The notes: a model not told the origin generated them from the sequence alone. Positions 24,854 to 33,725 are shown, counted from the first letter of the stretch. The stretch: DNA of 64,000 nt from Archangium gephyra (GCF_001027285.1 NZ_CP011509.1:11866501-11930500); one strand, 5' to 3'. A program made the numbers and translations.

Positions 24854-26338
24854 ATGCGCTCCGACCTCCTCCGACGTTCGGCCTTCGTGACCAGTGCGCT
24901 GCTGCTCGGCGGCTGCTTCCACCTCACCGCGGGAGACAAGACGCGGGAGGAGTTCCAGCCCCCCCGGCGCATCGACCCGGCCGCCATCGCGGTGCCCGAC
25001 GGCTACCGCATCGAACCCATCGCCACCGGCCTCACCTACCCCACCTCGGTCACCTTCGATGACCAGGGCACGCCCTACGTCATCGAGGCGGGCTACTCCT
25101 ACGGCGAGGACTTCACCGAGCCGCGCCTGTTGCGCATCAACCCGGACGGCGGCCACACCGTGGTGGCCAAGGGCGCGCATCCGCCGTGGACGGGCGTGGT
25201 CTTCCACCAGGGCGCCTTCTACGTCGCCGAGGGCGGCACCGAGGGAGGCGGCCGCATCGTCCGCATCACCCCGGACGGGACGCTCACGCCCATCGTCTCC
25301 GGGCTGCCCAGCCTGGGAGATCACCACACCAACGGGCCGGCGGCCGGTCCGGACGGAGCGCTCTACTTCTCCGTGGGCACCGCGACGAACGCGGGTGTGG
25401 TGGGTCCGGACAGCGCGAACGCGGAGAGCATCAACTGGCTGTCGCGCGACGCCGGGTTCCACGACATCCCCTGCCGCGACATCACCCTGCGCGGCCTCAA
25501 CTTCACCAGCCCCGACCCGCGTACGCCCGCCCCGGACGACACGGCCACCACCGGGGCCTTCGTCCCCTTCGGCACGGCCACGAAGCCGGACCAGGTCATC
25601 CGAGGCCGGGTGCCCTGCTCCGGCGCCGTCTTCCGGCTCGCGCCCGGTGCCACCTCGCCGGAGCTGGTGGCGTGGGGCTTCCGCAATCCGTATGGGCTCG
25701 CCTTCTCGCCGGAGGGCCAGCTCTACGTGACGGAGAACGGCCACGACGAGCGCGGCAGCCGCCCCATCTTCGGCGCCGGGGACTACCTGTGGGCGGTGGA
25801 GCCCGGGCGCTGGTACGGCTTCCCCGACTTCGTGGGAGGCCGCGCCGTCAACCAGGAGTGGTTCAAGCCCTCCGGCCAGGAGCACCCGCCCCAGTTCCTC
25901 CTGGCCGAGCACCCCGCTCCACCGCCGCAGCCGGTGGCCTTCTTCGGCGTGCACTCGTCCTCGAACGGGGTGGACTTCTCGCGGGGCGGCACCTTCGGCC
26001 ACCGGGGGCTGGCCTTCGTCGCGCAGTTCGGCGACCAGGCACCCGACACGGGCAAGGTGATGTCGCCGGTGGGCTACAAGGTGGTGCGGGTGGACGTCGG
26101 CAACGGCGTCATCCAGGACTTCGCGGCCAACAAGGACAAGGGCAATGGCGGCCCGGCCTCGCACCTGGGCACCGGCGGGCTCGAGCGCCCCATCGCCGTG
26201 CGCTTCAACCCGGACAACGGCGCGCTCTACGTCGTCGACTTCGGGGTGATGACGGTGCTCGGCAAGGACATCAAGCCCTACCGGGAGACGGGCGTGCTCT
26301 GGCGCATCACTCCCACGGGGAAGAAGGAGGGCCCATGA
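24854..26338 (+). CDS. PQQ-type sugar/sorbosone dehydrogenase-like lipoprotein
   Basis: 494 residues. The signal peptide MRSDLLRRSAFVTSALLLGGC gives a lipidated Cys near 21 (a GTG at 24845 could add three residues). The body is a six-bladed beta-propeller of the soluble glucose/sorbosone dehydrogenase type, with YPTSVTFDDQGTPYVIEAGY, GLPSLGDHHTNGPAAGPDGALYFSVG (the conserved catalytic-type His region), WGFRNPYGLAF and a closing blade near the C-terminus. The gene overlaps the downstream c-type cytochrome gene by 4 bases (ATGA), a natural electron acceptor for such a periplasmic dehydrogenase. The substrate is unknown. Confidence 0.85.
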   Translation: MRSDLLRRSAFVTSALLLGGCFHLTAGDKTREEFQPPRRIDPAAIAVPDGYRIEPIATGLTYPTSVTFDDQGTPYVIEAGYSYGEDFTEPRLLRINPDGGHTVVAKGAHPPWTGVVFHQGAFYVAEGGTEGGGRIVRITPDGTLTPIVSGLPSLGDHHTNGPAAGPDGALYFSVGTATNAGVVGPDSANAESINWLSRDAGFHDIPCRDITLRGLNFTSPDPRTPAPDDTATTGAFVPFGTATKPDQVIRGRVPCSGAVFRLAPGATSPELVAWGFRNPYGLAFSPEGQLYVTENGHDERGSRPIFGAGDYLWAVEPGRWYGFPDFVGGRAVNQEWFKPSGQEHPPQFLLAEHPAPPPQPVAFFGVHSSSNGVDFSRGGTFGHRGLAFVAQFGDQAPDTGKVMSPVGYKVVRVDVGNGVIQDFAANKDKGNGGPASHLGTGGLERPIAVRFNPDNGALYVVDFGVMTVLGKDIKPYRETGVLWRITPTGKKEGP

Positions 26339-26688
26339 AGGCCACCGGCTGTCTGCTCGTGCTCACCACCCTGGCGGCCCTGGGCTCCAGCGGCTGCGGC
26401 CCCGCGCGCCGGGGAGTGCCCTTTGGCCCCCCGCTGCACCTCACCGAGCGCCAGAAGCAGGGACAGGTGCTCTTCATGCGCGAGTGCAACGGCTGTCACC
26501 CGGGAGGTGCGGGAGGCCTGGGCCCGGGCATCGCCAACAAGCCGCTGCCCGGCTTCGCCATGCGCACGCAGATTCGCAAGGGCGTGGGCGCCATGCCCGC
26601 CTTCACCGAGCAGATGCTCGGCGACGCGGAGGTGGACGCCATCGTCGACTACCTCAACGCGCTCCAGGAGACGCCGGGCCCCTTGTGA
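26335..26688 (+). CDS. c-type cytochrome lipoprotein (117 aa)
   Basis: The lipoprotein signal MKATGCLLVLTTLAALGSSGC is followed by a single haem-binding CNGCH motif in LFMRECNGCHPGGAGGLGPG, and a likely axial Met in GAMPAFTEQMLGDAEVDAIVDYLNAL, the usual C-terminal helix of cytochrome-c class I domains. It starts inside the stop of the dehydrogenase gene with AGGAGG just upstream (26326-26330), so it is translationally coupled. It would accept electrons from the dehydrogenase at the periplasmic membrane surface. Its last 35 bases overlap the convergent HAD gene. Confidence 0.9.
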   Translation: MKATGCLLVLTTLAALGSSGCGPARRGVPFGPPLHLTERQKQGQVLFMRECNGCHPGGAGGLGPGIANKPLPGFAMRTQIRKGVGAMPAFTEQMLGDAEVDAIVDYLNALQETPGPL

Positions 26689-27289
26689 GAGGCAGGAGGG
26701 GCAGCAGCTCGCCCAGCCGCTCGATGCGGGCATCACCGTCCAGGCCGAGTCCCACGAAGCGCACGCCCGCGGCCCGGGCGGCGCCCCGATCGAAGCGCGA
26801 ATCACCCACCATCACCGCCGCCTCGGGAGGCAGGCCCAGGCGCCCGAGCGCGTACAGCACCAGGTCCGGCGCCGGCTTCGCCTGGGCCACGAGGTCCGAG
26901 CACGCCAGCACCTCGAAGAAGTCGAGCAGGCGCGCGGCGCCGAGCAGCGTCCGGGCGAGCGTGGACACGGTGTTGGTCACCACCGCCCGGCGCAGGCCGC
27001 GCGCGGCCAGGGACTCCAGCAGCCCACGCGCGTCCGGGTTGACCCAGACGTCACCGGCATGGGCCGGCAGGTGCTCCACGTAGAAGGCATCCAGCTCGGC
27101 GGGGGTGCAGCGCAGGCCGAAGACGCGCACGTCCTCGGCGGTGCCCTGCCCGAAGGTGGGCGCGAACTCCTCGCGCGTCACCGGACTGCCCCGGAAGCGC
27201 CGTCCCGCGTCCTCCAACACCCGCAGCCAGGCCTCCTCGCTGCGGATGAGGACTCCATCCATGTCGAACAAGACGGCGCTGGGAACCAT
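26654..27289 (-). CDS. HAD-superfamily phosphatase (HAD-IA)
   Basis: 211 residues with all HAD motifs: LFDMDGVL (motif I, nucleophile Asp9 and Asp11), VVTNT (motif II), K in AQAKPAPDLVLYAL (motif III), and VGDSRFDRGAARAAGV (motif IV). A helical cap lies between motifs I and II. Phosphoglycolate-phosphatase or beta-phosphoglucomutase-type substrates are possible. It begins one base after the stop of the thioredoxin gene, as the last gene of an FKBP-thioredoxin-HAD operon. Its 3' end overlaps the cytochrome gene by 35 bases. Confidence 0.88.
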   Translation of the reverse strand: MVPSAVLFDMDGVLIRSEEAWLRVLEDAGRRFRGSPVTREEFAPTFGQGTAEDVRVFGLRCTPAELDAFYVEHLPAHAGDVWVNPDARGLLESLAARGLRRAVVTNTVSTLARTLLGAARLLDFFEVLACSDLVAQAKPAPDLVLYALGRLGLPPEAAVMVGDSRFDRGAARAAGVRFVGLGLDGDARIERLGELLPLLPLTRGPASPGAR

Positions 27290-27290
27290 C

Positions 27291-27671
27291 TCAGGCCCGC
27301 GGCTCCTGCTCCTTCTTGCGCTTCTCGATCTCCCGGCGCACCTCCTCCATGTCCAGCTCGCGCACCTTGGTGAGCAGCTCCTCCAGGGCGGCCGCGGGCA
27401 GGGCTCCGGCCTGCTCGAAGAGCAGGATGCCGTCGCGGAAGATCATCAGCGTGGGGATGGACCGGATCTGGAACATGCCGGAGAGCTCCGGCTGCGCGTC
27501 CGTGTCGATCTTCCCGAAGGTGACGTCCTGGTGCTTCTCGGAGGCCTTCTCGTAGACGGGAGCGAAGGCGCGGCAGGGGCCGCACCACGCCGCCCACCAG
27601 TCGAGCATGACGATGCCCTGCTTGGACACCGTGGCCTCGAAGTTCTCCTTACCAATCTCCAACGTGGCCAT
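27291..27671 (-). CDS. Thioredoxin with charged C-terminal extension
   Basis: 126 residues. Classic thioredoxin core: WWAAWCGPCRAF with the redox CxxC at 30-33, a buried Asp in FGKIDTDAQPEL, and cis-Pro in IRSIPTLMIFRDG. A Lys/Glu/Arg-rich tail (EVRREIEKRKKEQEPRA) extends beyond the usual ~108 residues. There is no signal peptide, so a cytoplasmic disulphide reductase. AGGAGG overlaps the stop of the upstream FKBP gene, 9 bases before this start, indicating a single transcript. Confidence 0.93.
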   Translation of the reverse strand: MATLEIGKENFEATVSKQGIVMLDWWAAWCGPCRAFAPVYEKASEKHQDVTFGKIDTDAQPELSGMFQIRSIPTLMIFRDGILLFEQAGALPAAALEELLTKVRELDMEEVRREIEKRKKEQEPRA

Positions 27672-27680
27672 GGTGGCCTC

Positions 27681-28004
27681 CTAGCGGACTTCCAGCAGTT
27701 CCACTTCGAAAACGAGCGTCGAGTTGGGAGGGATGACGGGCGGGAAGCCGCCAGCGCCGTAACCCATCTCGGGGGGGATGGTGAGCTTGCGCACGCCGCC
27801 CACCTTCATGCCGGCCACGCCCTTGTCCCAGCCCTGGATGACCTGGCCCGCGCCGAGCCGGAAGGTGAAGCCCTGGCCGCGATCCCGGCTGCTGTCGAAC
27901 TTCGAGCCATTGGTGAGGGTGCCCACGTAGTGCACCGTCACCGTCTTGCCCGGAGTCGCCTCGGTGCCCGTGCCCACCTTCACATCATCCATCTTCAAGC
28001 TCAT
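27681..28004 (-). CDS. FKBP-type peptidyl-prolyl isomerase
   Basis: 107 residues, a minimal single-domain [60 protein letters not shown] and a C-terminal [12 protein letters not shown] strand. These are the family's conserved active-site residues (Y, F, D, V-I, W, Y). No signal peptide, so a cytoplasmic folding catalyst. The ATG at 28004 ([13 protein letters not shown]) fits the family start; the open frame upstream is non-coding. First gene of the FKBP-thioredoxin-HAD operon. Confidence 0.93.
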   Translation of the reverse strand: MSLKMDDVKVGTGTEATPGKTVTVHYVGTLTNGSKFDSSRDRGQGFTFRLGAGQVIQGWDKGVAGMKVGGVRKLTIPPEMGYGAGGFPPVIPPNSTLVFEVELLEVR

Positions 28005-28070
28005 GCACTGTCTCCCGTGAAAGCCGCCACCATAACGCGCGGGTGGCACGTTCGCCGCTGTCTCGGAAGG

Positions 28071-28108
28071 AAAAACGGCGCGGTGCCCACTCGTCGAGGC
28101 ACCGCGCC
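28071..28108 (-). terminator. Rho-independent terminator after the outer-membrane protein gene
   Basis: A 10-base perfect inverted repeat, GGCGCGGTGC (28077-28086) and GCACCGCGCC (28099-28108), with a 12-base loop. On the minus strand the stem is followed by GTTTTT (28071-28076). It lies 34 bases after the stop of the gene at 28142, separating it from the FKBP operon. Confidence 0.85.
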
Positions 28109-28141
28109 GCTGGACTGTCATGCCGCCATCACACGGTCAGC

Positions 28142-29155
28142 TCAGAAGGTGCCGCCGAGGTTGAGGGTGCCCTGGTAGCTACCGGTGCTGAAGCGGTCGT
28201 CCACGCCCGGGGCGAAGTCCTCGTTGAGGAGGATGTTGTAGTTGACGCGGGCATCGGCGGTGAAGTCACCGATGTGGGTGCGCAGACCGACGCCCACCGG
28301 GACGCGCGAGCTGGTGTCATCCGAGAAGCCGAGCGCCTCGCCGTTGCGGATGTTGTACCAGTTCATGCCGAAGCCACCGAGCACGTACGGCTGGATGGGA
28401 GCGGCGGTGAGGCCGAGGGTGACGTTGGCCACGGCGCCGTTGCGCACGATGTCCGGGCCGCTGCCGCCCACGTCCGCATCCAGGTTGTTCACCGCGCCGC
28501 TGTAGCCGAGCTCGAGACCGAACACCTTGCTGGGCCGCAGGCCGGCCATCACGCCCACGGTGGCGCCGGGGTTGATCTCCGGAGCGAGGCCACCGGTGTA
28601 GCCCTCGACGCCGGCACCGACGAGCACGGACAGGCCGCGCATGTCGCCCTTCTCCTGGCCCTCATCCTTCTCCTTCACATCGTAGCCGGAGCCGCCGAAG
28701 GCATCATCGCTCACGATGGTGTCGTCGACCTGGCCGACCTGGACGTCGTAGTCCCGCTGCAGCGAGGACTGCTCGTTGCCCTGCAGGTCGCCGCTGCCAC
28801 CGGTGGCCTGGCCCTGCTGCACCGGGGTGCAGAAGAGCGTCATGCCGTTCTGGCCCTGCATGGGGATGCCGCTCTTGGGCTGCACGGTCTGACCGGCCTG
28901 GCCCGAGCCGCCGAAGGCGTCCTGGCCCTCGAGTCCGGCGCCGCCCACGCCCTCCTCCTGCAGACCGATGTCGGGCACCGGAGCGACGTCCTCCTGGTCG
29001 AGGATGAGAGTGTCATCCTGGCCCGCGCCGCCGATGTTGTCCGGGGACGTCTGTCCCTGGGTGTTGTTGGTGTCGGTGTCGCTCACGTCCTGGGCCATGG
29101 CAGCGTTGCCGTAGATAAGCGCCGTCACGAGCCCAGCCAGAATCTTCAGTTTCAT
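28142..29155 (-). CDS. Outer-membrane beta-barrel protein with Gly/Gln-rich N-terminal half
   Basis: 337 residues. The signal peptide MKLKILAGLVTALIYGNAAMA is followed by about 150 residues of acidic, Gly/Gln-rich, probably unstructured sequence with repeated GGxGQ and FGGSG motifs. The second half (about 165-337) alternates hydrophobic and polar residues as an eight-stranded barrel, ending in a C-terminal Phe (LNLGGTF), as expected for Bam-dependent outer-membrane proteins. GGAGG precedes the ATG. It is flanked by its own terminator, so monocistronic. The function is unknown; the disordered half may be periplasmic or exposed. Confidence 0.78.
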   Translation of the reverse strand: MKLKILAGLVTALIYGNAAMAQDVSDTDTNNTQGQTSPDNIGGAGQDDTLILDQEDVAPVPDIGLQEEGVGGAGLEGQDAFGGSGQAGQTVQPKSGIPMQGQNGMTLFCTPVQQGQATGGSGDLQGNEQSSLQRDYDVQVGQVDDTIVSDDAFGGSGYDVKEKDEGQEKGDMRGLSVLVGAGVEGYTGGLAPEINPGATVGVMAGLRPSKVFGLELGYSGAVNNLDADVGGSGPDIVRNGAVANVTLGLTAAPIQPYVLGGFGMNWYNIRNGEALGFSDDTSSRVPVGVGLRTHIGDFTADARVNYNILLNEDFAPGVDDRFSTGSYQGTLNLGGTF

Positions 29156-29385
29156 CCGGAACCTCCGTCCGTCGGGTGGCTGACGGGAACTTCATTACCG
29201 GGAAGATTCGCGGCAAGGCTTGAATCCTCACACGGAGTGAGCCGGGACCTCGACCGGCAAGCATCCAACCGGGCGAGGCGGGGATGGCGGGGACACGCGG
29301 CGTGAGCAGATTAGGGAGTTGGCCTCGCGGCTGGAGCCGGTTCTGGCGGGTTCCCGATACTGACGCATCCCCCGCGCATGGACCG

Positions 29386-29880
29386 ATGAGCCCCCCTCCC
29401 TCAAGCTCATGGAATCAGGTCATCGCAAAGGAGCTGTATGCACCTCCTCCGCGGCTCTTCTGCACGGTTCTCGTTCTCTGCGGGTGTGTCTCGCCGCGAG
29501 CTGGCCAGTTCCAAGAAGAGGCTGGGGGTGGGGCTGGCTTCGGACGCAATTCAGCGGAAGCACGCATCACGCACCTCATCTCGGAGGGGCGATTCGCCGA
29601 GGCCGAAGCACTCATCTCGGAGTCGAACGCAGCGGGACTGCTCGAAGAAGCCGCGGCGGCCTCACTCCGGAGGACGATTGCCCAGCAGTCCATGAAGCTC
29701 GGCGAGATTCATGCCACGCTCCAACATGCCGCGAGCTTTCCCGCCAGACTTCGGGACTACACCCGATTCCAGATTCAGCGGATGCTCGAGCAGAAGGACT
29801 TCAGCGTCGCCACGAAGAAGGAGCTCCAGACGGCGCTCAAGTTGCTGAAGGAGCAGAAGAGATTGATGGAGAAGAATTGA
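29386..29880 (+). CDS. Small lipoprotein, probably frameshifted at its N-terminus
   Basis: The coding frame ends PRLFCTVLVLCGCVSP (a lipoprotein signal) followed by a helical domain (ISEGRFAEAEALISES ... LLKEQKRLMEKN). Its own frame offers only an ATG at 29386, giving 164 residues with an odd polar start. A perfect AAAGGAG (29427-29433) and ATG (29438) lie in another frame. Removing two bases from the CGCG at 29450-29453 would fuse them into MHLLRLFCTVLVLCGC, an ideal signal. I infer a 2-base insertion or a sequence error. It is followed after 5 bases by another small gene. The family is not recognised. Confidence 0.6.
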   Translation: MSPPPSSSWNQVIAKELYAPPPRLFCTVLVLCGCVSPRAGQFQEEAGGGAGFGRNSAEARITHLISEGRFAEAEALISESNAAGLLEEAAAASLRRTIAQQSMKLGEIHATLQHAASFPARLRDYTRFQIQRMLEQKDFSVATKKELQTALKLLKEQKRLMEKN

Positions 29881-29885
29881 GCGGG

Positions 29886-30392
29886 ATGACCATGCACATG
29901 ACTCCACAGGAGCTGCGAAGGCGGCTGGAAGAGACAAGGACGTTGCAGCCTGGAAGCGCGCAGCGGCTCCAGCAGCATCGGGAACTCGCCGAGCAGTGCT
30001 CCACCTTCGTCCCCAATCTCTTGGCCCTGAGCCGTGCGCTGCAACTGAGCGACGCGGGGACCGACGCGCCAGCGCACCTTTCCGAAAGCGAGCGTGTGCT
30101 CCGCGCCGCGGTGGAGGTCTCGGGAGAGGAGGCCTCGGCGCTCATCGAGCTGGCGCACTTCGTCGATGTCGTCCGGGACTCGCCCACGGAGGCGGAGGCG
30201 CTGTTCGCGGAAGCCGCCCGCCGAGCCTCCAGACAGCTCGAGGAGGCCTGGGCGGGGTGGATCGGCGTGCTGGGAGAGCAGGAGAAGCTCGAGGCCGCAC
30301 TCGAACTCGCGAGCCGGGCGCAGCGCATGTTCCCGGACTCCGAGCTCATCACCGAAGCTGTCGAGTTCGCGAAGCGGTGTGCGGCCCCCTGA
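29886..30392 (+). CDS. Small helical TPR-like protein, partner of the upstream lipoprotein
   Basis: 168 residues from the ATG at 29886 (another in-frame ATG at 29892). All-helical, with TPR-like pairs (SPTEAEALFAEAARRASRQLEEAWAGWIGVLGEQEKLEAALELASRAQRMFPDS). No signal peptide or membrane segment, so cytoplasmic. It starts 5 bases after the lipoprotein gene. The order lipoprotein then small soluble protein is that of myxobacterial toxin/immunity pairs such as SitA/SitI, but I see no sequence evidence for toxicity, and this is only a contextual guess. Confidence 0.55.
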   Translation: MTMHMTPQELRRRLEETRTLQPGSAQRLQQHRELAEQCSTFVPNLLALSRALQLSDAGTDAPAHLSESERVLRAAVEVSGEEASALIELAHFVDVVRDSPTEAEALFAEAARRASRQLEEAWAGWIGVLGEQEKLEAALELASRAQRMFPDSELITEAVEFAKRCAAP

Positions 30393-30410
30393 GTGCCCCT
30401 CCCTCCAGGG

Positions 30411-32300
30411 CTACCCCTTCGTCCAGTCGCTGCTGGTGACGACGGGCAGTTGCAGCGCGCGCTCGCGGTCCAGGTCCAGGTTGCCGATGTGCAGGGACAG
30501 CGGCGCCTGCACCCACTTGTAGATGGACTGGAGGAAGAGCCGGATGAACTTCTCCACGTAGGTGCGCAGCCGCGCGCCCTCCACCTCGGGGAACATGGCC
30601 TCCAGCGCGGCCTGCATCTCCGAGGGCACCAGCTTCTCTCCCGCGAACAGATAGAAGCAGGCGTCGAGGATGGGGAAGGGCATCAGCTCCTCCTCGCCCA
30701 CCTGGTTGTGCGCCAGCTCCGGCCCGGCCGGCTTGGCCAGCACCTTGCGGATGCCCTCGTAGCCCGTCTGCTCCAGCAGGTAGTCCAGCAGGTACATGAC
30801 GACCGTCTTGGGCACGTTGGCGATGACGGCCAGCGCTCCCATCAGGTCTCCACCCGTGGTGGTGTAGCCCACGGCGCGCTCGCTCATGTTGCCCGTCTGC
30901 AGGAAGAGGCCGCCGCTGGAGTTGGACCAGTTCCACATGCGCTGGGCGCGCAGGCGCGCCTGGATGTTCTGCTCGGTGATGGGCGTCACCTCGGCCCCCG
31001 CGAGCATGGTGCGCGCGATGTTCAGCTCGCGCTCGAAGGCCTCCTCGATGGGGACCACCTGGAAGGACACGCCCAGCTCCCGGGCGATCGTCTCCGCGGC
31101 CTCGCGGGTGGCGTCGCTGGAGTAGCGGCTGGGCATGTAGAAGGCGCGCAGCAGGCTGCCAGGATTCTCCGGCCGCACGCGCTTCGCGTAGCGGTAGGCG
31201 ATGAGCAGGGTGAGCAGCGAGTCCCGCCCGCCCGAGAGCGCGATGCCGATGACCTTGAAGGCACGCGTCTTCTCGAAGTAGTCGCCGATGCCCAGGGCGA
31301 GCGCGTCGAGGATGTCCTCGCACAGGGCCTCGCGGGGGGAGCGGCGCGTGTCGGGAGCCGGGAGGAAGAAGCTGCGGTGCGCGGGCACCGGGTAGCGCAG
31401 CATCTCGCGCCGGCTGGTGAAGGCCGCGGTGCAGTCGATGGTGGGCACCAGCTTGCCGCCCTCGCGCAGCCACGCCTCGCGGTCGCTGCGCCAGGTGGTG
31501 TTCTCCGCGCGCAGGCGCAGGGTGCGGTCCAGGTCCACCACGGCCGCGGCGAAGCCCTCCTGGAAGCGCGGCTCCTCCAGCACGGGCTTGCCGTTCTGGT
31601 TGATGAAGCCACCCCCGTCGAAGATGATGCCGTCGTTGCTGCCCAGCGCGTTGGAGTACGCGATGGTGCACTGGTGGTCCGACGCGCGGGTGGCGAGCAG
31701 CTCGCGCCGGGTGTCCCCATGGCCCACGCGGAAGGGCGAGGCGGACACGTTCACCACCAGCTCCGCACCCGAGTAGGTGCGCCGGCGCAGGGGCGCCTCG
31801 GGGCTCCAGATGTCCTCGCACACCTCGGGGGCGAGCAGGCCGAAGTCGAAGCGGAAGAGGAAGTCGCCGAACGGGACGCCGCGAAGCTCCTCGCGCATGC
31901 CGGGGTAGCCGCGGGAGAAGGTGCGCCCCTCGTAGAAGATGTTGTAGGTGGGCAGCTTCTCCTTGGGCACCAGCCCGAGGATCTTCCCACCGGCCACGAG
32001 CGCGGCGCAGTTGTAGCGCAGGCCCTGGTGGTTGACGGCGACGCCCACGAGGAACACGGTGGACAGCGCGCCCGTCTCGCGGGCGAAGCGCTCGAGCTGC
32101 GGCCACTGGTTCTCGACGAAGCCCTGCCACTGGACCAGATCCTCGGGCGGGTAGCCGCCGATGAGCTGCTCCTGGAAGACGCCCACGGTGACGTCCTCGG
32201 CGGCCATCCGGCGCGCCACGTCGAGCGCCCTGTCCACGTTGCGCCCGAAGGCACCCACGGTGGTGTTGACGCTGGCGAGCCCAATCTTCACGAGCCGCAT
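30411..32300 (-). CDS. nadE: Glutamine-dependent NAD+ synthase
   Basis: 629 residues, the bacterial two-domain form. The N-terminal nitrilase-type glutaminase has the triad Glu44 (VFQEQLIGG), Lys near 113-115 (VPKEKLPTYNIFYEGR) and Cys161 (APEVCEDIW). The C-terminal NAD synthase has the PP-loop LSGGRDS (355-361) and LQTGNMSERAVGYTTTGGDLMG for deamido-NAD binding. It converts nicotinic-acid adenine dinucleotide to NAD with ammonia from glutamine. GGGAGGAG lies upstream of the ATG at 32300. It converges with the TPR-like gene, 18 bases apart. Confidence 0.96.
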   Translation of the reverse strand: MRLVKIGLASVNTTVGAFGRNVDRALDVARRMAAEDVTVGVFQEQLIGGYPPEDLVQWQGFVENQWPQLERFARETGALSTVFLVGVAVNHQGLRYNCAALVAGGKILGLVPKEKLPTYNIFYEGRTFSRGYPGMREELRGVPFGDFLFRFDFGLLAPEVCEDIWSPEAPLRRRTYSGAELVVNVSASPFRVGHGDTRRELLATRASDHQCTIAYSNALGSNDGIIFDGGGFINQNGKPVLEEPRFQEGFAAAVVDLDRTLRLRAENTTWRSDREAWLREGGKLVPTIDCTAAFTSRREMLRYPVPAHRSFFLPAPDTRRSPREALCEDILDALALGIGDYFEKTRAFKVIGIALSGGRDSLLTLLIAYRYAKRVRPENPGSLLRAFYMPSRYSSDATREAAETIARELGVSFQVVPIEEAFERELNIARTMLAGAEVTPITEQNIQARLRAQRMWNWSNSSGGLFLQTGNMSERAVGYTTTGGDLMGALAVIANVPKTVVMYLLDYLLEQTGYEGIRKVLAKPAGPELAHNQVGEEELMPFPILDACFYLFAGEKLVPSEMQAALEAMFPEVEGARLRTYVEKFIRLFLQSIYKWVQAPLSLHIGNLDLDRERALQLPVVTSSDWTKG

Positions 32301-32369
32301 GGAACGTGCTCCTCCCTGACGAGTTGGTGGAGCGCTAGCAGACGCCCCCGAGGGGCGGCACGCAAGGAC

Positions 32370-33029
32370 TCAGTTCAGCGGCCCCACGGGCTTCACCGGG
32401 CTGAGGCGGGCGATGAGCTCACCCACGTCGTCGAGCACCGCCACCAACCGGGTGCGCACATCCAGCTCGCACAGCAGCTCCTGGCGCCGCTCCGGCTCCG
32501 GGACGACGGCGGCGGCCACCACATCCGCCAGGGCGCCTCCCTGCGAGCGGGCCACCACGGGCAGCAGGTTCTCCGCGAACGAGGCGGGGACCCGCCCGGC
32601 CAGCTCGAAGACGGCCTGGCGCAGCCGCTCCTCCTCGGGCCCCTGGTAGTCGCCGTCCGGCAGCAGCTGCACCCGTGCCTGGCGGTACAGGTGCTCGCCC
32701 GGCACCTCCTCGAGCAGACGGGCACGGCTGACGCCCTGCAGGAGGATGTTGTAGCGCCCGTCCTGCAACTCCTCGTGCCAGATGATGAGTCCCGCACACA
32801 TCATGGGCTGCATGGGCGGCCGCTCGCCGTACTGGCCTTCCCAGCCGGGCTGCAGCTGGGCGAGCGCCATCACCTTGTCTCCGGCGAGCGCGTCGCGCAC
32901 CAGGGCGCGGTAGCGCGGCTCGAAGATGTGGAGGGGCAGGGCCGCGTGCGGAAAGAGGACCGCCGAGGGCAGCGGGAAGACCTTCAGCGCGTGGGTGGTG
33001 AGGGCAATGCGTTCGAGGGCCGTGGTCAT
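32370..33029 (-). CDS. Lon N-terminal-domain (substrate-binding) protein
   Basis: 219 residues, a stand-alone LON N-domain: VFPLPSAVLFPHAALPLHIFEPRYRALVRDAL at the start is the family signature, followed by GVSRARLLEEVPGEHLYRQARVQLL and a helical C-terminal half. No AAA+ ATPase or protease domain is present. Such proteins probably recognise unfolded or specific substrates, but their partner is unknown. It sits 69 bases upstream of nadE on the same strand and is divergent from the VTT gene. Confidence 0.9.
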   Translation of the reverse strand: MTTALERIALTTHALKVFPLPSAVLFPHAALPLHIFEPRYRALVRDALAGDKVMALAQLQPGWEGQYGERPPMQPMMCAGLIIWHEELQDGRYNILLQGVSRARLLEEVPGEHLYRQARVQLLPDGDYQGPEEERLRQAVFELAGRVPASFAENLLPVVARSQGGALADVVAAAVVPEPERRQELLCELDVRTRLVAVLDDVGELIARLSPVKPVGPLN

Positions 33030-33157
33030 GGCGGGGACACCGTACTCCGGTCATAGCGCCCGGGAGAACGCGGCGCATCCCCAGCCGCCAGGCAGGCGTC
33101 AGCCCTGGGACGGAAGGCTGGTAAAGTGTCCCCGTTCCGCTAGGGTGCGCGGCCGCG

Positions 33158-33724
33158 ATGTCCGATTCGACCCCCGTGGCCGCCGCCCCCGAGAAGCTCT
33201 CCTGGTACCGCCGTCTCTACCTGCGCGTGGAGGCGCTGTCCTCCTCGCCGCACGCCGTGGCAGCGATGCTGCTGGTGTCCGTGGTGGACGGCTCGGTGTT
33301 CCCCATCCCGCCCTTCGCGCTGCTGGTGCCCATGGTGCTCGCCCAGCCCCAGAAGTGGGTGCGCTACGCGCTGCTGGGCACGGTGGCCAGCCTCTTCGGC
33401 GGCTTCATCGGGTACTACCTCGGAGACCTGCTCCGCCAGGGAGCCATCAGCTTCCTGGAGATCGACATGAACATGCGCATCACGCGCTTCGGCATCGACG
33501 CGACGCTGGGTGAGCTGCTCGGGCAGAACTTCTGGGCGCTCGCGCTGCTGTGCTCGGTGCTGCCCACCCCCTTCAAGGTGGTGGCCATCGGCAGCGGCAT
33601 GGTGGGCGTGCCGCTGGACCGCTTCTTCCTGGCGGCGGTGCTGGGCCGCTCGGTGCGCTTCTTCCTGGTGTCCGGCGTGATGCGGTACTTCGGGCCCACC
33701 GCCCGCAAGTGGCTGCGCGTCTGA
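33158..33724 (+). CDS. VTT/DedA-like inner-membrane protein (YqaA-type)
   Basis: 188 residues with four or five hydrophobic segments. The VTT signatures are present: SVVDGSVFPIPPFALLVPMVL (a re-entrant-type helix with Pro-Pro) and CSVLPTPFKVVAIGSGMVGVPLDRFFLAAVLGRSVRFFLVSG, where the conserved Arg near the end of the motif is retained. Members of this superfamily scramble or transport phospholipids or undecaprenyl phosphate; which applies here is unknown. It converges with the histidine-kinase gene, one base apart. Confidence 0.87.
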   Translation: MSDSTPVAAAPEKLSWYRRLYLRVEALSSSPHAVAAMLLVSVVDGSVFPIPPFALLVPMVLAQPQKWVRYALLGTVASLFGGFIGYYLGDLLRQGAISFLEIDMNMRITRFGIDATLGELLGQNFWALALLCSVLPTPFKVVAIGSGMVGVPLDRFFLAAVLGRSVRFFLVSGVMRYFGPTARKWLRV

Positions 33725-33725
33725 C

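Noticed and set aside
22133..26164. A very long open frame (total 1893 residues) on the minus strand extending the gene at 20483-22132
   Set aside because: The extra part is antisense to clearly coding genes on the + strand. Its composition (His/Gln/Arg-rich) is typical of a high-GC shadow frame, and the real start with a membrane helix is at 22132.
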